This document shows positions 24,952 to 33,660 of a DNA stretch of 64,000 bases, piece after piece. The first letter of the stretch is position 1. Each line of letters opens with the position of its first letter. Position numbers and translations under genes: made by a program. The stretch lies in NCBI RefSeq assembly GCF_900156825.1, contig NZ_FTOV01000003.1:62001-126000 (forward strand). The letters run 5' to 3'. This DNA is from Chryseobacterium gambrini. GTDB lineage: Bacteria; Bacteroidota; Bacteroidia; Flavobacteriales; Weeksellaceae. A model generated the notes under the pieces. The model searched no databases. It was not told where the DNA came from and worked only from the letters and a program-made list of their open reading frames with translations.

Positions 24952-25716
24952 ATGAAATCAAAAAAAATATTTCTTTTACTTGCCATCTTTTTTAGTTTTT
25001 TTCCTTTTTCACAAAAAATTTCTTTTGTTCCTTCTATCAGAGTTACATATGACTCCGCTTTAAACTTAGGAGAAAATTTTAAAAAAGAACAAAGATTTGT
25101 TTTGATAGGAAATTCACAGGATTATTATTTTGGAGCAAATCAAAATTATTTAAATGATACAGGACAATACGAAAGTAAAGGTGTTGATCTGAGAGCAATC
25201 AGCGATTATTTTCAAGAAAGGGTTATTGGGAAAAGCGGAATAATCAATACCTTTTTAACAGTTACCGAAAATAAAATAAGATATCAGGAGGCTTTAAAAT
25301 TACAATGGGTTCTTTATTCTGATACAAAAATGATAAATGGAATTAAATGCCAAATGGCGGCAACAAACAAATTCGGAAGACGATGGATTGCGTATTTTTC
25401 TAAAGAATATTCTCAGTCTTTAGGTCCCTATAAATTTAATGGATTGCCGGGTTTAATTTTTGAATTGTATGATACCCGGGATGATTATCATTTTACAGCA
25501 TCTAAAGTAGAGAAGTTTGATGATGAATTTAGTTTTAATATAGGAGCATTTAAAAAATATAACAAACAAGATTACTTAAAGGCTTCTTTTAATCTCAGGT
25601 TTACTTCAGCTTCTTTACCCGTTTTACAGGGAGAAATGAGAAAGGAGTTTGATGATATGATGAAAAGAAAGCAAAAAAGATTTAACAATCCTCTCGAATT
25701 AAAACCTTTTGAATAA
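24952..25716 (+). CDS. GLPGLI family protein
   Basis: The 254-residue protein has a signal peptide (LLLAIFFSFFPFS) and the family motif GPYKFNGLPGLIFEL near residue 163. GLPGLI proteins are periplasmic or outer-membrane-associated proteins of Bacteroidota and are often encoded beside TonB-dependent receptors; their function is not established. A second member lies at 29265 beside a receptor gene, while this one follows a small secreted protein. Confidence 0.88.
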   Translation: MKSKKIFLLLAIFFSFFPFSQKISFVPSIRVTYDSALNLGENFKKEQRFVLIGNSQDYYFGANQNYLNDTGQYESKGVDLRAISDYFQERVIGKSGIINTFLTVTENKIRYQEALKLQWVLYSDTKMINGIKCQMAATNKFGRRWIAYFSKEYSQSLGPYKFNGLPGLIFELYDTRDDYHFTASKVEKFDDEFSFNIGAFKKYNKQDYLKASFNLRFTSASLPVLQGEMRKEFDDMMKRKQKRFNNPLELKPFE

Positions 25717-25788
25717 TACTTTACATTCCTACAAAAGATAAAAAGAAAAGAGCCCTAAAACTAATGCTCAAAACACAAATGTACCGAC

Positions 25789-26148
25789 TTATCTTTTCAA
25801 AATTTTTATCAGTTCTTCAAGCTGAGAACTGATTACTCTTGCTGCTTCAGAATCTGTGATATTGATAATAATTCCCTGTTGAAAATCTTTTTGACCAATC
25901 GAATTATCGTGCATTTCAAAATTGTCCTGTGAATTTGAAACTGTTGATTTTTGACCATCTTCAAAAAGGTCTTGAATTTTCACCTGAAAAATTTCGGCAA
26001 GTTTCGGAATATATTGAGACTTAATATCGGTGATTTCATTTTCCCAGTTGGTGTATGTATTTCTGTCTAATCCCAACATATCGGCAATTTCCTGTTGAGA
26101 AAATTTGGTTTTGCTTCTCAGCCTTTTAAGATTAGTTCCCACTCCCAT
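25789..26148 (-). CDS. XRE-family helix-turn-helix regulator
   Basis: Residues 6-62 of this 119-residue protein are a Cro/CI-type DNA-binding domain (LKRLRSKTKFSQQEIADML, then GLDRNTYTNWENE). The C-terminal part is a short linker and a helix (SSQLEELIKILK) suited to dimerisation. It is transcribed away from the TonB-type receptor gene. A 22-bp palindrome over the receptor promoter is the likely binding site for it or another dimeric repressor. Confidence 0.85.
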   Translation of the reverse strand: MGVGTNLKRLRSKTKFSQQEIADMLGLDRNTYTNWENEITDIKSQYIPKLAEIFQVKIQDLFEDGQKSTVSNSQDNFEMHDNSIGQKDFQQGIIINITDSEAARVISSQLEELIKILKR

Positions 26149-26315
26149 AAGTGAAATTGTTTTTACGAATGTATAGATTTAGCCAAAGAATTAATAATAA
26201 AAACCTCAAAAAGTCAGTTCTTTCGTGAAATATGGCTTGATAACAAAATCCAAAGAAAATTTTTCATTCGGGAAAAATTTTTCCTTTAAAAAATAAAGTT
26301 CAGGACATTAAAAAA

Positions 26316-26337
26316 TATCACTATGTTTGTAGTGATA
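26316..26337 (+). promoter_or_regulatory. Palindromic operator spanning the receptor promoter
   Basis: TATCACTA at 26316-26323 and TAGTGATA at 26330-26337 are perfect inverted arms around TGTTTG. The -7 box TATGTTTG (26322-26329) lies inside the palindrome, so a bound dimer would block transcription of the receptor gene about 100 bp downstream. Confidence 0.6.
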
Positions 26338-26428
26338 AAAAGAGGTTTAACTTTTGGGCTTAAATACAATCTTTATACTCGTGTAACAAAACGCTTTAAC
26401 CATTAACTAATTAAGCAAATAATAAATT

Positions 26429-29140
26429 ATGAAAAAGAGAATATCTTTATTCCTGATGATTTTTTTCTCTGTGATCGCTTTTGCACAGAAAACGGTTTCG
26501 GGGAAGATCACGGATGAAGACGGGGTTGGAATCCCAAGTGCAAGTGTAACGGTGGAAGAGCCGGGAAAAGATGCCATTCTTGCCTATGGAATTACCAACT
26601 CGAAAGGAGAATACAAAGTCACCTTCACTTCAGGAGAATCCAATGTAGACCTTAAAGTAAAGGCTTTTAACCAGAGACCTTTAACGAAGCAGATCAGCAA
26701 CAGCGATCAGACACTCAACTTCAAAATGGATTCTGAGGCTACGGAAATTAAGGAAGTGAAGCTTAAAACAAAAATGGTTACGGCAAGAGGAGACACCATT
26801 TCCTACGATCTTAAAGCATTCGACAGCAAGAGCGACAGAACATTAGCCGATGTTTTGAAAAAAATGCCGGGAATTGAAGTCAATACAGATGGAACCATTC
26901 TTTATCAGGGAAATGCGATCAATAAATTCTACGTCAACGGAAAAGATTTAATGGAAGGAGGATATGGAACCATCAACAACTCACTTCCGAAAGATGCAGT
27001 ACAGAAAGTTGAGGTACTGGAAAATCACCAACCCGTAAAAATCTTACAGGATAAAGTGCCTTCTGATCAGGCAGCTATTAATATCAAACTGAAAAATTCT
27101 GTGACCATGACGGGAAGAGGAGAAGTAGGAGTAGGAGGAAGTCCGCTTTTATGGAATGTAAAACTTACGCCGATGTTCTTCGGGCAGAAAAGTCAGTGGG
27201 TGGTTAACTACAAATCGAATAACACCGGAGAACAGGTAGAAAACGAAGGAAATATTCTCTCTTTCGGAAATAGATTTGAAGGAAGAAGAATCAACGCAAC
27301 CCAAAACGACTGGCTGAATGTAGAAAATGCAAGTACCCCGAATCTTCCGGTAAAAAGATATCTGATGAACAGCGTTCATTATGTATCTGCAAATTACCTG
27401 ACCAATATCGACAAGAAAAAAGAATGGGAACTGAAAGCCAACGCCAATTATACAAATAATGCGGTGGAAAGAGAATCTTATAATGAGCAGGAGCTTTTTG
27501 CAACTCCCAACAGACAGGCATCTACTATATTGCAGAATATCCACAATAATTTTTATACAGATAAAGCAAAAGGAGAATTAATCTTTACCAAAAATGCAAA
27601 AAAAGGATTCTTTAAAAATACCACAAGTTTTTCTCAGTACTGGAATGCAGACAGAGGGATTGTAGACAGAACCGTTAGAGGCTCTGCAAGTAGTTATACC
27701 TCACATGGAGATGAAGCGGTGGAATCGCCTACAACATCTTTCCAAAACTCATTGAGTACTATAGTTCCCTGGAAAGAAAAAATGGTAAATGTATTATCGT
27801 ACATCAGTTATCAGACAGACAGACAGACTTTGGATGTTTCACCGGCTTCCTATCTCGCAATTCCTGGCTTTCTTCCTACTTCTACAGATTTTGTGAGACA
27901 GAATTTAAGACTTAAAACTTTTGAGGCGAATCATTCTGCCAATATTGGTTTTTCTACAAAAGGATGGACGTTTACGCCGGAAGTTGGATTTAATTTTAAA
28001 TCGACCGATTTAGTTTCTGGTTTGTCAAATATTATAACAAATCCTTTTACCACTCCAAATCCTACACCCGCTTCACAGTATAGTAATGATTTGAAGTATA
28101 CTACCGCAACACCTTATGGAAGTTTAGGGGTAAATTATAAAAGTGATTCGTGGATGTTGTATGCTAATTTCCCGGTGAACTCGAATAATATTAAAGCAGA
28201 TGATCCGATAAGACTGGTTTCGAAAGAAGTAAATAAAGTGACATTTGAACCAAGTATTTTTGCGCAATATACCTTTGCTTCTTTCTGGAAAGCTTCCGTA
28301 AATGCTAATGTTAATAATAATTTTGGAGAAATAAACACAGCCTATTCAGGGTTTTTAATGACTTCTCCGGCGGGAATCAGTGCGATGGATATTAATAATC
28401 CGATTCCTCAGAACAATAATAAATCTGCCGGAACGAGAATCGAATACAGAAATCCGTTAAATAATTTATTCTTTAACATCAACTACAGATTTTCTGATGC
28501 AAAGAGAAACTTAATTTCCAATCCTACAATCAACGAAGCAGGATATACAATTATGCAGTATAAAGAGCAGGACAATCATGTTTTAAATAATGGATATAAC
28601 CTGGAAGTAGGAAAATATTTTCCGAAGTTTAAAACGAATGCTTCCGTCAGCTACAGCAATAATACAGCAAAATCTGATGCTTTTCTGGATAATGCTTCTT
28701 ACACGAACAAGAACAACAGTCAGTCATTTGGCGTTAAATTTAACAATACCTATTTCAGTTGGATGAGCATTGATTATAATGCAAGTTTCTCAAGAACAAA
28801 GCAGACAAGTACAGGAAGAGTGGTTTCTGATGCTGCAAGAAAAGGATTCACCCATAATTTAGGACTTTTCTTCTATCCGATAGAAAACCATACCATCGGC
28901 TTCAACTGGGATCAGGTGAACACCAATGCGGTAGATCAGAAATACCATAACGGATTCTACGATCTTTCTTATCAGTTCACATGGGCTAAAAAGAAAATTG
29001 ATTTTGAATTAAAATGGATGAATATCGCGAATAAAAGAGTATTTGAAACCTATGAAATTAATGCAACAAATACCAATTACACAAGAATTCAGCTTCGACC
29101 AAGTCAGGTCATGTTTACTGTAAAGTTCAACTTTAAATAA
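26429..29140 (+). CDS. TonB-dependent-receptor-like outer-membrane protein
   Basis: The 903-residue protein has a signal peptide (LFLMIFFSVIAFA) and a carboxypeptidase-regulatory-like domain at about 20-100 (VSGKITDEDGVGIPSASVTV). A plug-like segment follows (LADVLKKMPGIEVNTDGTIL, DAVQKVEVLENHQPV) and then a barrel of about 22 strands ending in QVMFTVKFNFK. This subtype regularly neighbours GLPGLI genes. The cargo is unknown; peptides or small proteins have been suggested for the type. It is followed 124 bp on by a GLPGLI gene. Confidence 0.88.
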   Translation: MKKRISLFLMIFFSVIAFAQKTVSGKITDEDGVGIPSASVTVEEPGKDAILAYGITNSKGEYKVTFTSGESNVDLKVKAFNQRPLTKQISNSDQTLNFKMDSEATEIKEVKLKTKMVTARGDTISYDLKAFDSKSDRTLADVLKKMPGIEVNTDGTILYQGNAINKFYVNGKDLMEGGYGTINNSLPKDAVQKVEVLENHQPVKILQDKVPSDQAAINIKLKNSVTMTGRGEVGVGGSPLLWNVKLTPMFFGQKSQWVVNYKSNNTGEQVENEGNILSFGNRFEGRRINATQNDWLNVENASTPNLPVKRYLMNSVHYVSANYLTNIDKKKEWELKANANYTNNAVERESYNEQELFATPNRQASTILQNIHNNFYTDKAKGELIFTKNAKKGFFKNTTSFSQYWNADRGIVDRTVRGSASSYTSHGDEAVESPTTSFQNSLSTIVPWKEKMVNVLSYISYQTDRQTLDVSPASYLAIPGFLPTSTDFVRQNLRLKTFEANHSANIGFSTKGWTFTPEVGFNFKSTDLVSGLSNIITNPFTTPNPTPASQYSNDLKYTTATPYGSLGVNYKSDSWMLYANFPVNSNNIKADDPIRLVSKEVNKVTFEPSIFAQYTFASFWKASVNANVNNNFGEINTAYSGFLMTSPAGISAMDINNPIPQNNNKSAGTRIEYRNPLNNLFFNINYRFSDAKRNLISNPTINEAGYTIMQYKEQDNHVLNNGYNLEVGKYFPKFKTNASVSYSNNTAKSDAFLDNASYTNKNNSQSFGVKFNNTYFSWMSIDYNASFSRTKQTSTGRVVSDAARKGFTHNLGLFFYPIENHTIGFNWDQVNTNAVDQKYHNGFYDLSYQFTWAKKKIDFELKWMNIANKRVFETYEINATNTNYTRIQLRPSQVMFTVKFNFK

Positions 29141-29145
29141 AATCA

Positions 29146-29175
29146 AAACCAGTCTTCAAAGGCTGGTTTTTTTAT
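29146..29175 (+). terminator. Terminator after the receptor gene
   Basis: AAAACCAG and CTGGTTTT flank a short loop, with a T run behind. Confidence 0.6.
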
Positions 29176-29264
29176 TTGATAAAAGAAAATTCAGAAACAA
29201 ATTAAAAAAAATCTGTAACAAAAATCCTAAACTGATAACTAATTGTATAAACATTCTATTTAAA

Positions 29265-30176
29265 ATGAAAAAGCTATTTTCAATATTTCTGGTTGCATTT
29301 TTTACTTTCGTAAGTGCACAGGATAAAGATTCTAAAGAAACTGCCAACCGTTTTTTTTATGAACTTACTTTCAAGCCGAAAAGCGATTCTGCAAAACTGG
29401 AAAAAGTAATGACGGTTTTAGACATCGTTAAAGACAGATCCGTTTACAGAGATTATACCATGCTTGCTCAGGATTCTATCATGAAAGTTCAGATTGAAGC
29501 AATGCAGAAGTCGGGAGTATTCAAAGATATGTCGAAATCTATCAGGATGCCGAAATTCTCAGAAAAAGTGGTTAAAACATATCCTGATATGAAAATCCAG
29601 TATATTGAAAGAATAGCAAGCGGATTTTCACCAATGGGAATTGCCTACACAGAAACTCCGAAATTCGACTGGAAAATTTCTAACGAAAAAGAAAAAATAG
29701 GAGCTTACAATGCTCAAAAAGCTACGGCTGAATTCGGAGGAAGAAAATGGACAGCATGGTTCACTACAGAACTGCCTTTTCAGGATGGTCCGTATAAGTT
29801 TTCTGGACTTCCGGGCTTGATCGTTAAAATAGAAGACGATGCAAAAAACTATTCTTGGGTGCTTCAGGGAAACAGAAAGGTACAGAACTGGGAAGAACTT
29901 TCTTATGCAGAAAAAATTTCCAACATGAGCTTAAAAGTAACAGAAATGCCGCGGGAAAAATTCGAGAAAACGTTTAACGAATTCAAGAAAGATCCTTTCG
30001 CTACGGCAAGACCGATGATGACGCAGGAGATTATGTCTAAAACAATTCCGGGAATGGACGGAACAATAGGGGATATGATGAAAAAGCAGGAGAAAATGTA
30101 TAAAGATTTCTTCAACGCAAACAACAACCCGATCGAACTTACCCAGTCTGCTTCTACAGACAAAAAGAAAAAGTAA
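29265..30176 (+). CDS. GLPGLI family protein, receptor-linked
   Basis: The 303-residue protein has a signal peptide (FSIFLVAFFTFVSA) and the motif GPYKFSGLPGLIVKI near residue 173, preceded by RKWTAWFTTELPFQD. The C-terminal 50 residues are Met- and Lys-rich and end in KKKK. It probably works with the preceding receptor. Function in the family is unknown. Confidence 0.9.
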   Translation: MKKLFSIFLVAFFTFVSAQDKDSKETANRFFYELTFKPKSDSAKLEKVMTVLDIVKDRSVYRDYTMLAQDSIMKVQIEAMQKSGVFKDMSKSIRMPKFSEKVVKTYPDMKIQYIERIASGFSPMGIAYTETPKFDWKISNEKEKIGAYNAQKATAEFGGRKWTAWFTTELPFQDGPYKFSGLPGLIVKIEDDAKNYSWVLQGNRKVQNWEELSYAEKISNMSLKVTEMPREKFEKTFNEFKKDPFATARPMMTQEIMSKTIPGMDGTIGDMMKKQEKMYKDFFNANNNPIELTQSASTDKKKK

Positions 30177-30202
30177 CATTCATATTTACTAAATTATATT
30201 TG

Positions 30203-30244
30203 AATCAACCCAAATGCTTTCACGCATTTGGGTTGATTTTTTTC
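30203..30244 (+). terminator. Terminator after the GLPGLI gene
   Basis: AATCAACCCAAATGC pairs with GCATTTGGGTTGATT, followed by a T run. Confidence 0.8.
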
Positions 30245-30249
30245 ATGAT

Positions 30250-30287
30250 ATACGTTATTTAGATTAAATTTAAATAGCGTATATTTG
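30250..30287 (+). promoter_or_regulatory. feoAB promoter and palindromic metal-regulator site
   Basis: 30250-30282 is a 33-bp near-palindrome (arms ATACGTTATTTA and TAAATAGCGTAT) that runs into the -7 box TATATTTG at 30280-30287. The position, over the promoter of ferrous-iron transport genes, suits an iron-dependent repressor of the DtxR or Fur type. Which one is unknown. Confidence 0.65.
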
Positions 30288-30307
30288 CACTTACAAAAAT
30301 ATCGGCT

Positions 30308-30562
30308 TTGAAACATAAGGATTTACATAAGTTGAGCGGATTTCCCAAAAACAGACTGGGGAAAATAGTAGGATATGATAACGACAGCCTGAAAATGCCC
30401 AACAAGATCATCGAAATGGGGCTTCTTCCGGAAACTTTCTTCAGGATTTTGTATCAGGCGCCGTTCAGTGGTCCGATGTATGTGGAATTTGGTGATGAAA
30501 AAAGCCGGATTGCTCTTCGTGAAGAAGAAGGAGATTATATCATCGTTGAAGAATTGAATTAA
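30308..30562 (+). CDS. feoA: FeoA-like ferrous iron transport accessory protein
   Basis: The 84-residue protein is an SH3-like FeoA domain (LSGFPKNRLGKIVGYD, EMGLLPETFFRILYQAP, IALREEEGDYIIVEE). FeoA modulates the FeoB channel GTPase. I chose the TTG at 30308, 20 bp after the -7 box, because no ATG precedes the conserved region. It shares one base with feoB. Confidence 0.88.
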   Translation: MKHKDLHKLSGFPKNRLGKIVGYDNDSLKMPNKIIEMGLLPETFFRILYQAPFSGPMYVEFGDEKSRIALREEEGDYIIVEELN

Positions 30563-32595
30563 TGCAGAGCGCTCACAAAAAACAGATCCTTTTAGTCGGG
30601 AATCCAAACGTCGGAAAATCTACGGTTTTCAATGCCCTAAGCAATAAAAAGCAAAAGACCGGAAATTACGCGGGAGTTACCGTAGCAAGCCATTCCGGAA
30701 CATACAGTTATAAGAACGAAGAAGTTGAAATTATCGATCTGCCGGGTTCTTACAGTATTTATCCAAGTTCGGAAGATGAGGCGATTTTTTCCAAATTTCT
30801 TATTGATGAACAGCAAAATTATGCCGGAGTTATCTATATTCTCGAAGCATTAAGCTTAAAAAGGGGACTTCTTTTGTTTCAGCAGATTCAGGATTTGGGA
30901 ATTCCGATGATTTTGGTCATTAACCAGATTGATCAGGCAGAAAGAAGAGGAATCACGATCAATATCAATAAATTATCTGAGTCATTAGGGATAAAAGTTT
31001 TTCAGACCAATGCCAAAGAACAGATCGGGATTGAAGAAATAAAAGAAGCCGTTCATCTTAATCAATTTGTAACAACCGAGAAAATTTCTTTTGAAACCCC
31101 TTCCGAACACAAAGATTTCATCAGAAAATTATCCCTTCATAAAGGATTTGAAAACGAATATAAAGCATGGATTAGTCTTTCTCTGGGAACAGATCTGGAG
31201 AAGCTGGAATCTATTGTAGGACTCATCAACGAGCCGGATTCCAAAAGTCTGGTTCCGAAAAGACTGCAGGTGCAGGAAACGGTAAGAAGATATCAGTTCG
31301 CAGATAAAATTCTGTCTGATGTTATTTCTAAAAAACCTCAGTTCAAAGAACTTTTAACAGAAAAATTAGACAGAATACTGGTTCATAAATTCTGGGGATA
31401 CATTGTTTTCCTTTTGATTTTATTAATCATTTTCCAGAGTGTATTTTTCTTAGCCGAATATCCGATGAACTGGATAGACAGTTTCTTCTCGTGGTTAGCA
31501 GCTTTCACTTCAGAACATTTACCGGAAGGACCTGTCAATTCATTGGTTTCGAACGGAATTATTCCGGGAATCGGCGGAATTGTCGTGTTTGCTCCACAGA
31601 TCGGAATTTTACTGTATTTCCTTTATCTTTTGGAAGATTCAGGATATATGGCAAGAGTTGTTTTCCTGATGGACCGTATTTTAAGACCTTTCGGACTCAA
31701 CGGTAAAAGTATTGTTCCCTTGGTTTCCGGAACAGCGTGTGCAATTCCGGCAGTTATCTCAACGAGAAATATCGAAAATTTAAAAGAAAGGCTGCTTACC
31801 ATTTTAGTAACACCTTTTATGACGTGTTCTGCGAGACTTCCGGTGTACAGCATCATTATCGGGCTTATTATTTCAGACGGAACATTTTTAGGAATAAAAT
31901 ACAAAGCTTTGGTTTTAATGGGAATGTATTTACTTGGATTTTTAGTCGCGTTATTTTCCGCAGCCATTCTCAAAAGATTTATCAAAAATAAAGGGAAAAC
32001 CTATCTTGTGATGGATTTACCGACATACAAAAAACCGCTCTTTGCCTACGATTTTAAAATGGTTTTAGGCAAAGTATGGGAATTCATTACCGGAGCCGGA
32101 AAGATTATCTTCATTGTAAGCATCATCATCTGGTTTTTAAGCTATTTCGGTCCAAAGCAGAAGCCGGATCAGTTTGTGGCAACCAATGTGGAATTGGATC
32201 ATTCTTACCTTGCCAAAATGGGAAAAGGAATTGAGCCGGTAATTGCTCCTTTAGGCTACGACTGGAAAATGGGCGTCGGAATTCTGACAAGTTTCGTGGC
32301 TAGAGAAGTGTTTGTAGGAACTATGTCTACCTTGTACAGTCTTGAAGATGATGCTCCTGAAGTAAAAGTAATCGATAAAATGAGACGCGATGTAAAACCG
32401 AACGGTGAGAAAGTGTTCAGCTTTGCAACCGGAGTTTCCGTCCTCTTATTTTACGCATTTGCAATGCAGTGTGTGTCTACACTTGCAGTAGTCTACAGAG
32501 AAACCAAAAGCTGGAAATGGACTGGCTTACAGGTGGCAATGATGACCGGTTTGGCATATTTTGTGTCGATGATAGCCTATCAGATTTTAAAATAA
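30562..32595 (+). CDS. feoB: FeoB ferrous iron transporter
   Basis: The 677-residue protein has an N-terminal G domain with GNPNVGKS (13-20), a G3 motif DLPGSY near 60 and NQID near 120. A helical spacer follows and then a membrane domain with two Gate regions (including PLVSGTACAIPAV and VLLFYAFAMQCVS). It imports Fe2+ across the inner membrane. It is coupled to feoA upstream and to a small membrane protein downstream by single-base overlaps. Confidence 0.96.
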   Translation: MQSAHKKQILLVGNPNVGKSTVFNALSNKKQKTGNYAGVTVASHSGTYSYKNEEVEIIDLPGSYSIYPSSEDEAIFSKFLIDEQQNYAGVIYILEALSLKRGLLLFQQIQDLGIPMILVINQIDQAERRGITININKLSESLGIKVFQTNAKEQIGIEEIKEAVHLNQFVTTEKISFETPSEHKDFIRKLSLHKGFENEYKAWISLSLGTDLEKLESIVGLINEPDSKSLVPKRLQVQETVRRYQFADKILSDVISKKPQFKELLTEKLDRILVHKFWGYIVFLLILLIIFQSVFFLAEYPMNWIDSFFSWLAAFTSEHLPEGPVNSLVSNGIIPGIGGIVVFAPQIGILLYFLYLLEDSGYMARVVFLMDRILRPFGLNGKSIVPLVSGTACAIPAVISTRNIENLKERLLTILVTPFMTCSARLPVYSIIIGLIISDGTFLGIKYKALVLMGMYLLGFLVALFSAAILKRFIKNKGKTYLVMDLPTYKKPLFAYDFKMVLGKVWEFITGAGKIIFIVSIIIWFLSYFGPKQKPDQFVATNVELDHSYLAKMGKGIEPVIAPLGYDWKMGVGILTSFVAREVFVGTMSTLYSLEDDAPEVKVIDKMRRDVKPNGEKVFSFATGVSVLLFYAFAMQCVSTLAVVYRETKSWKWTGLQVAMMTGLAYFVSMIAYQILK

Positions 32596-32747
32596 TGGAT
32601 ACTTCCTTACTTTTACAATATATTATTGTCTTACTGATCGTTGCATTCGCGTGCTACTCTTTATTCAGAATATTGAAAAAGAATTTTGCACCGAAAAAGT
32701 TCAGTTCCAAAAGAAACGGATGCGATAAAGATTGCGGGTGTTCATAA
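32595..32747 (+). CDS. FeoB-associated Cys-rich membrane protein
   Basis: The 50-residue protein starts on the last base of feoB. It has one transmembrane helix (LQYIIVLLIVAFACYSLF) and a Cys-rich cytosolic tail (CDKDCGCS). This matches the small FeoB-associated proteins that are thought to have a FeoC-like or metal-handling role. It is too short for a firm functional claim. Confidence 0.85.
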   Translation: MDTSLLLQYIIVLLIVAFACYSLFRILKKNFAPKKFSSKRNGCDKDCGCS

Positions 32748-32817
32748 AAATAATGTTCTAGTGAAAAACTGAAGAAAAATTGTCTTTATTTTCTCTATTT
32801 TTGTAAAAAGACTATAG

Positions 32818-33657
32818 ATGAAATTAGAAACAGTAGAGTCGCTAACTAATTCTTTTGAAGATTTTTCACATAAAACAGAAGAAGGCATAGAGTTTTGGCT
32901 TGCAAGAGACTTACAGCAACTATTAGGATATTCTGAATGGAGAAACTTCTATAACGTTATTATTAAGGCTAAAACATCATGTGAAGTAAGTGATAATAGT
33001 GTTTCAGACCATTTTGTTGACGTCAACAAAATGGTTGCATTAGGTTCCGGATCTCAAAGAGAAATTTAAGATATAATGCTAACGAGATATGCGTGTTATT
33101 TAATCGCTCAAAATGGAGATCCTCAAAAAGAACCTATTGCTTTTGCTCAAAGTTATTTTGCAATTCAAACAAGAAAATTTGAAGAAATTCAAAAAAGAAT
33201 AAAAGAATGTGAAAGACTTCAAGCAAGACAAAAATTCAGTTTGTCTGAAAAAGAACTTTCAGGTCTTATCTATGAAAAAACAGGAAATGATAAAGATTTT
33301 GGAATAATTAGAAGTAAGGGAGATTTTGCTCTATTTGGTAAAACTACTCAGCAAATGAAAGATATCCTTAATATCCCTAAAAATCGTCCACTCGCAGATT
33401 TTCTACCAACAATTACAATTAAAGCAAAGGATTTTGCAACTGAAATTACAATCTTTAATACAAAAGAGAAGAACTTAAAAACAGAGAGTACAATTTCTTC
33501 TGAACATGTAACAAATAATAAATCAGTTCGTAAAATTCTATTGCAACGAGGTATTGTTCCAGAGAACTTACCTCCTGAAGAAGATATTAAGAAGTTGGAA
33601 AGAAGAGTAAATTCGGAAAGTAAGAAAATAGAAAAGAATCCTAAGAAATTAAAATAA
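32818..33657 (+). pseudogene. dinD: dinD-like gene interrupted by one in-frame stop
   Basis: The frame is continuous over 279 codons except for TAA at 33067-33069 (codon 84), just after SGSQREI and just before [17 protein letters not shown]. Related DinD proteins (DNA-damage-inducible protein D, about 275 residues) have a charged residue at the stop position, so a single base change explains it. The upstream part is the KilA-N/BRO-like segment (FWLARDLQQLLGYSEWRNF). A -7 box (TATTTTTG, 32796-32803) is intact. Restart at the ATG at 33076 or readthrough is possible but unproven. Confidence 0.8.
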
Positions 33658-33660
33658 TAT

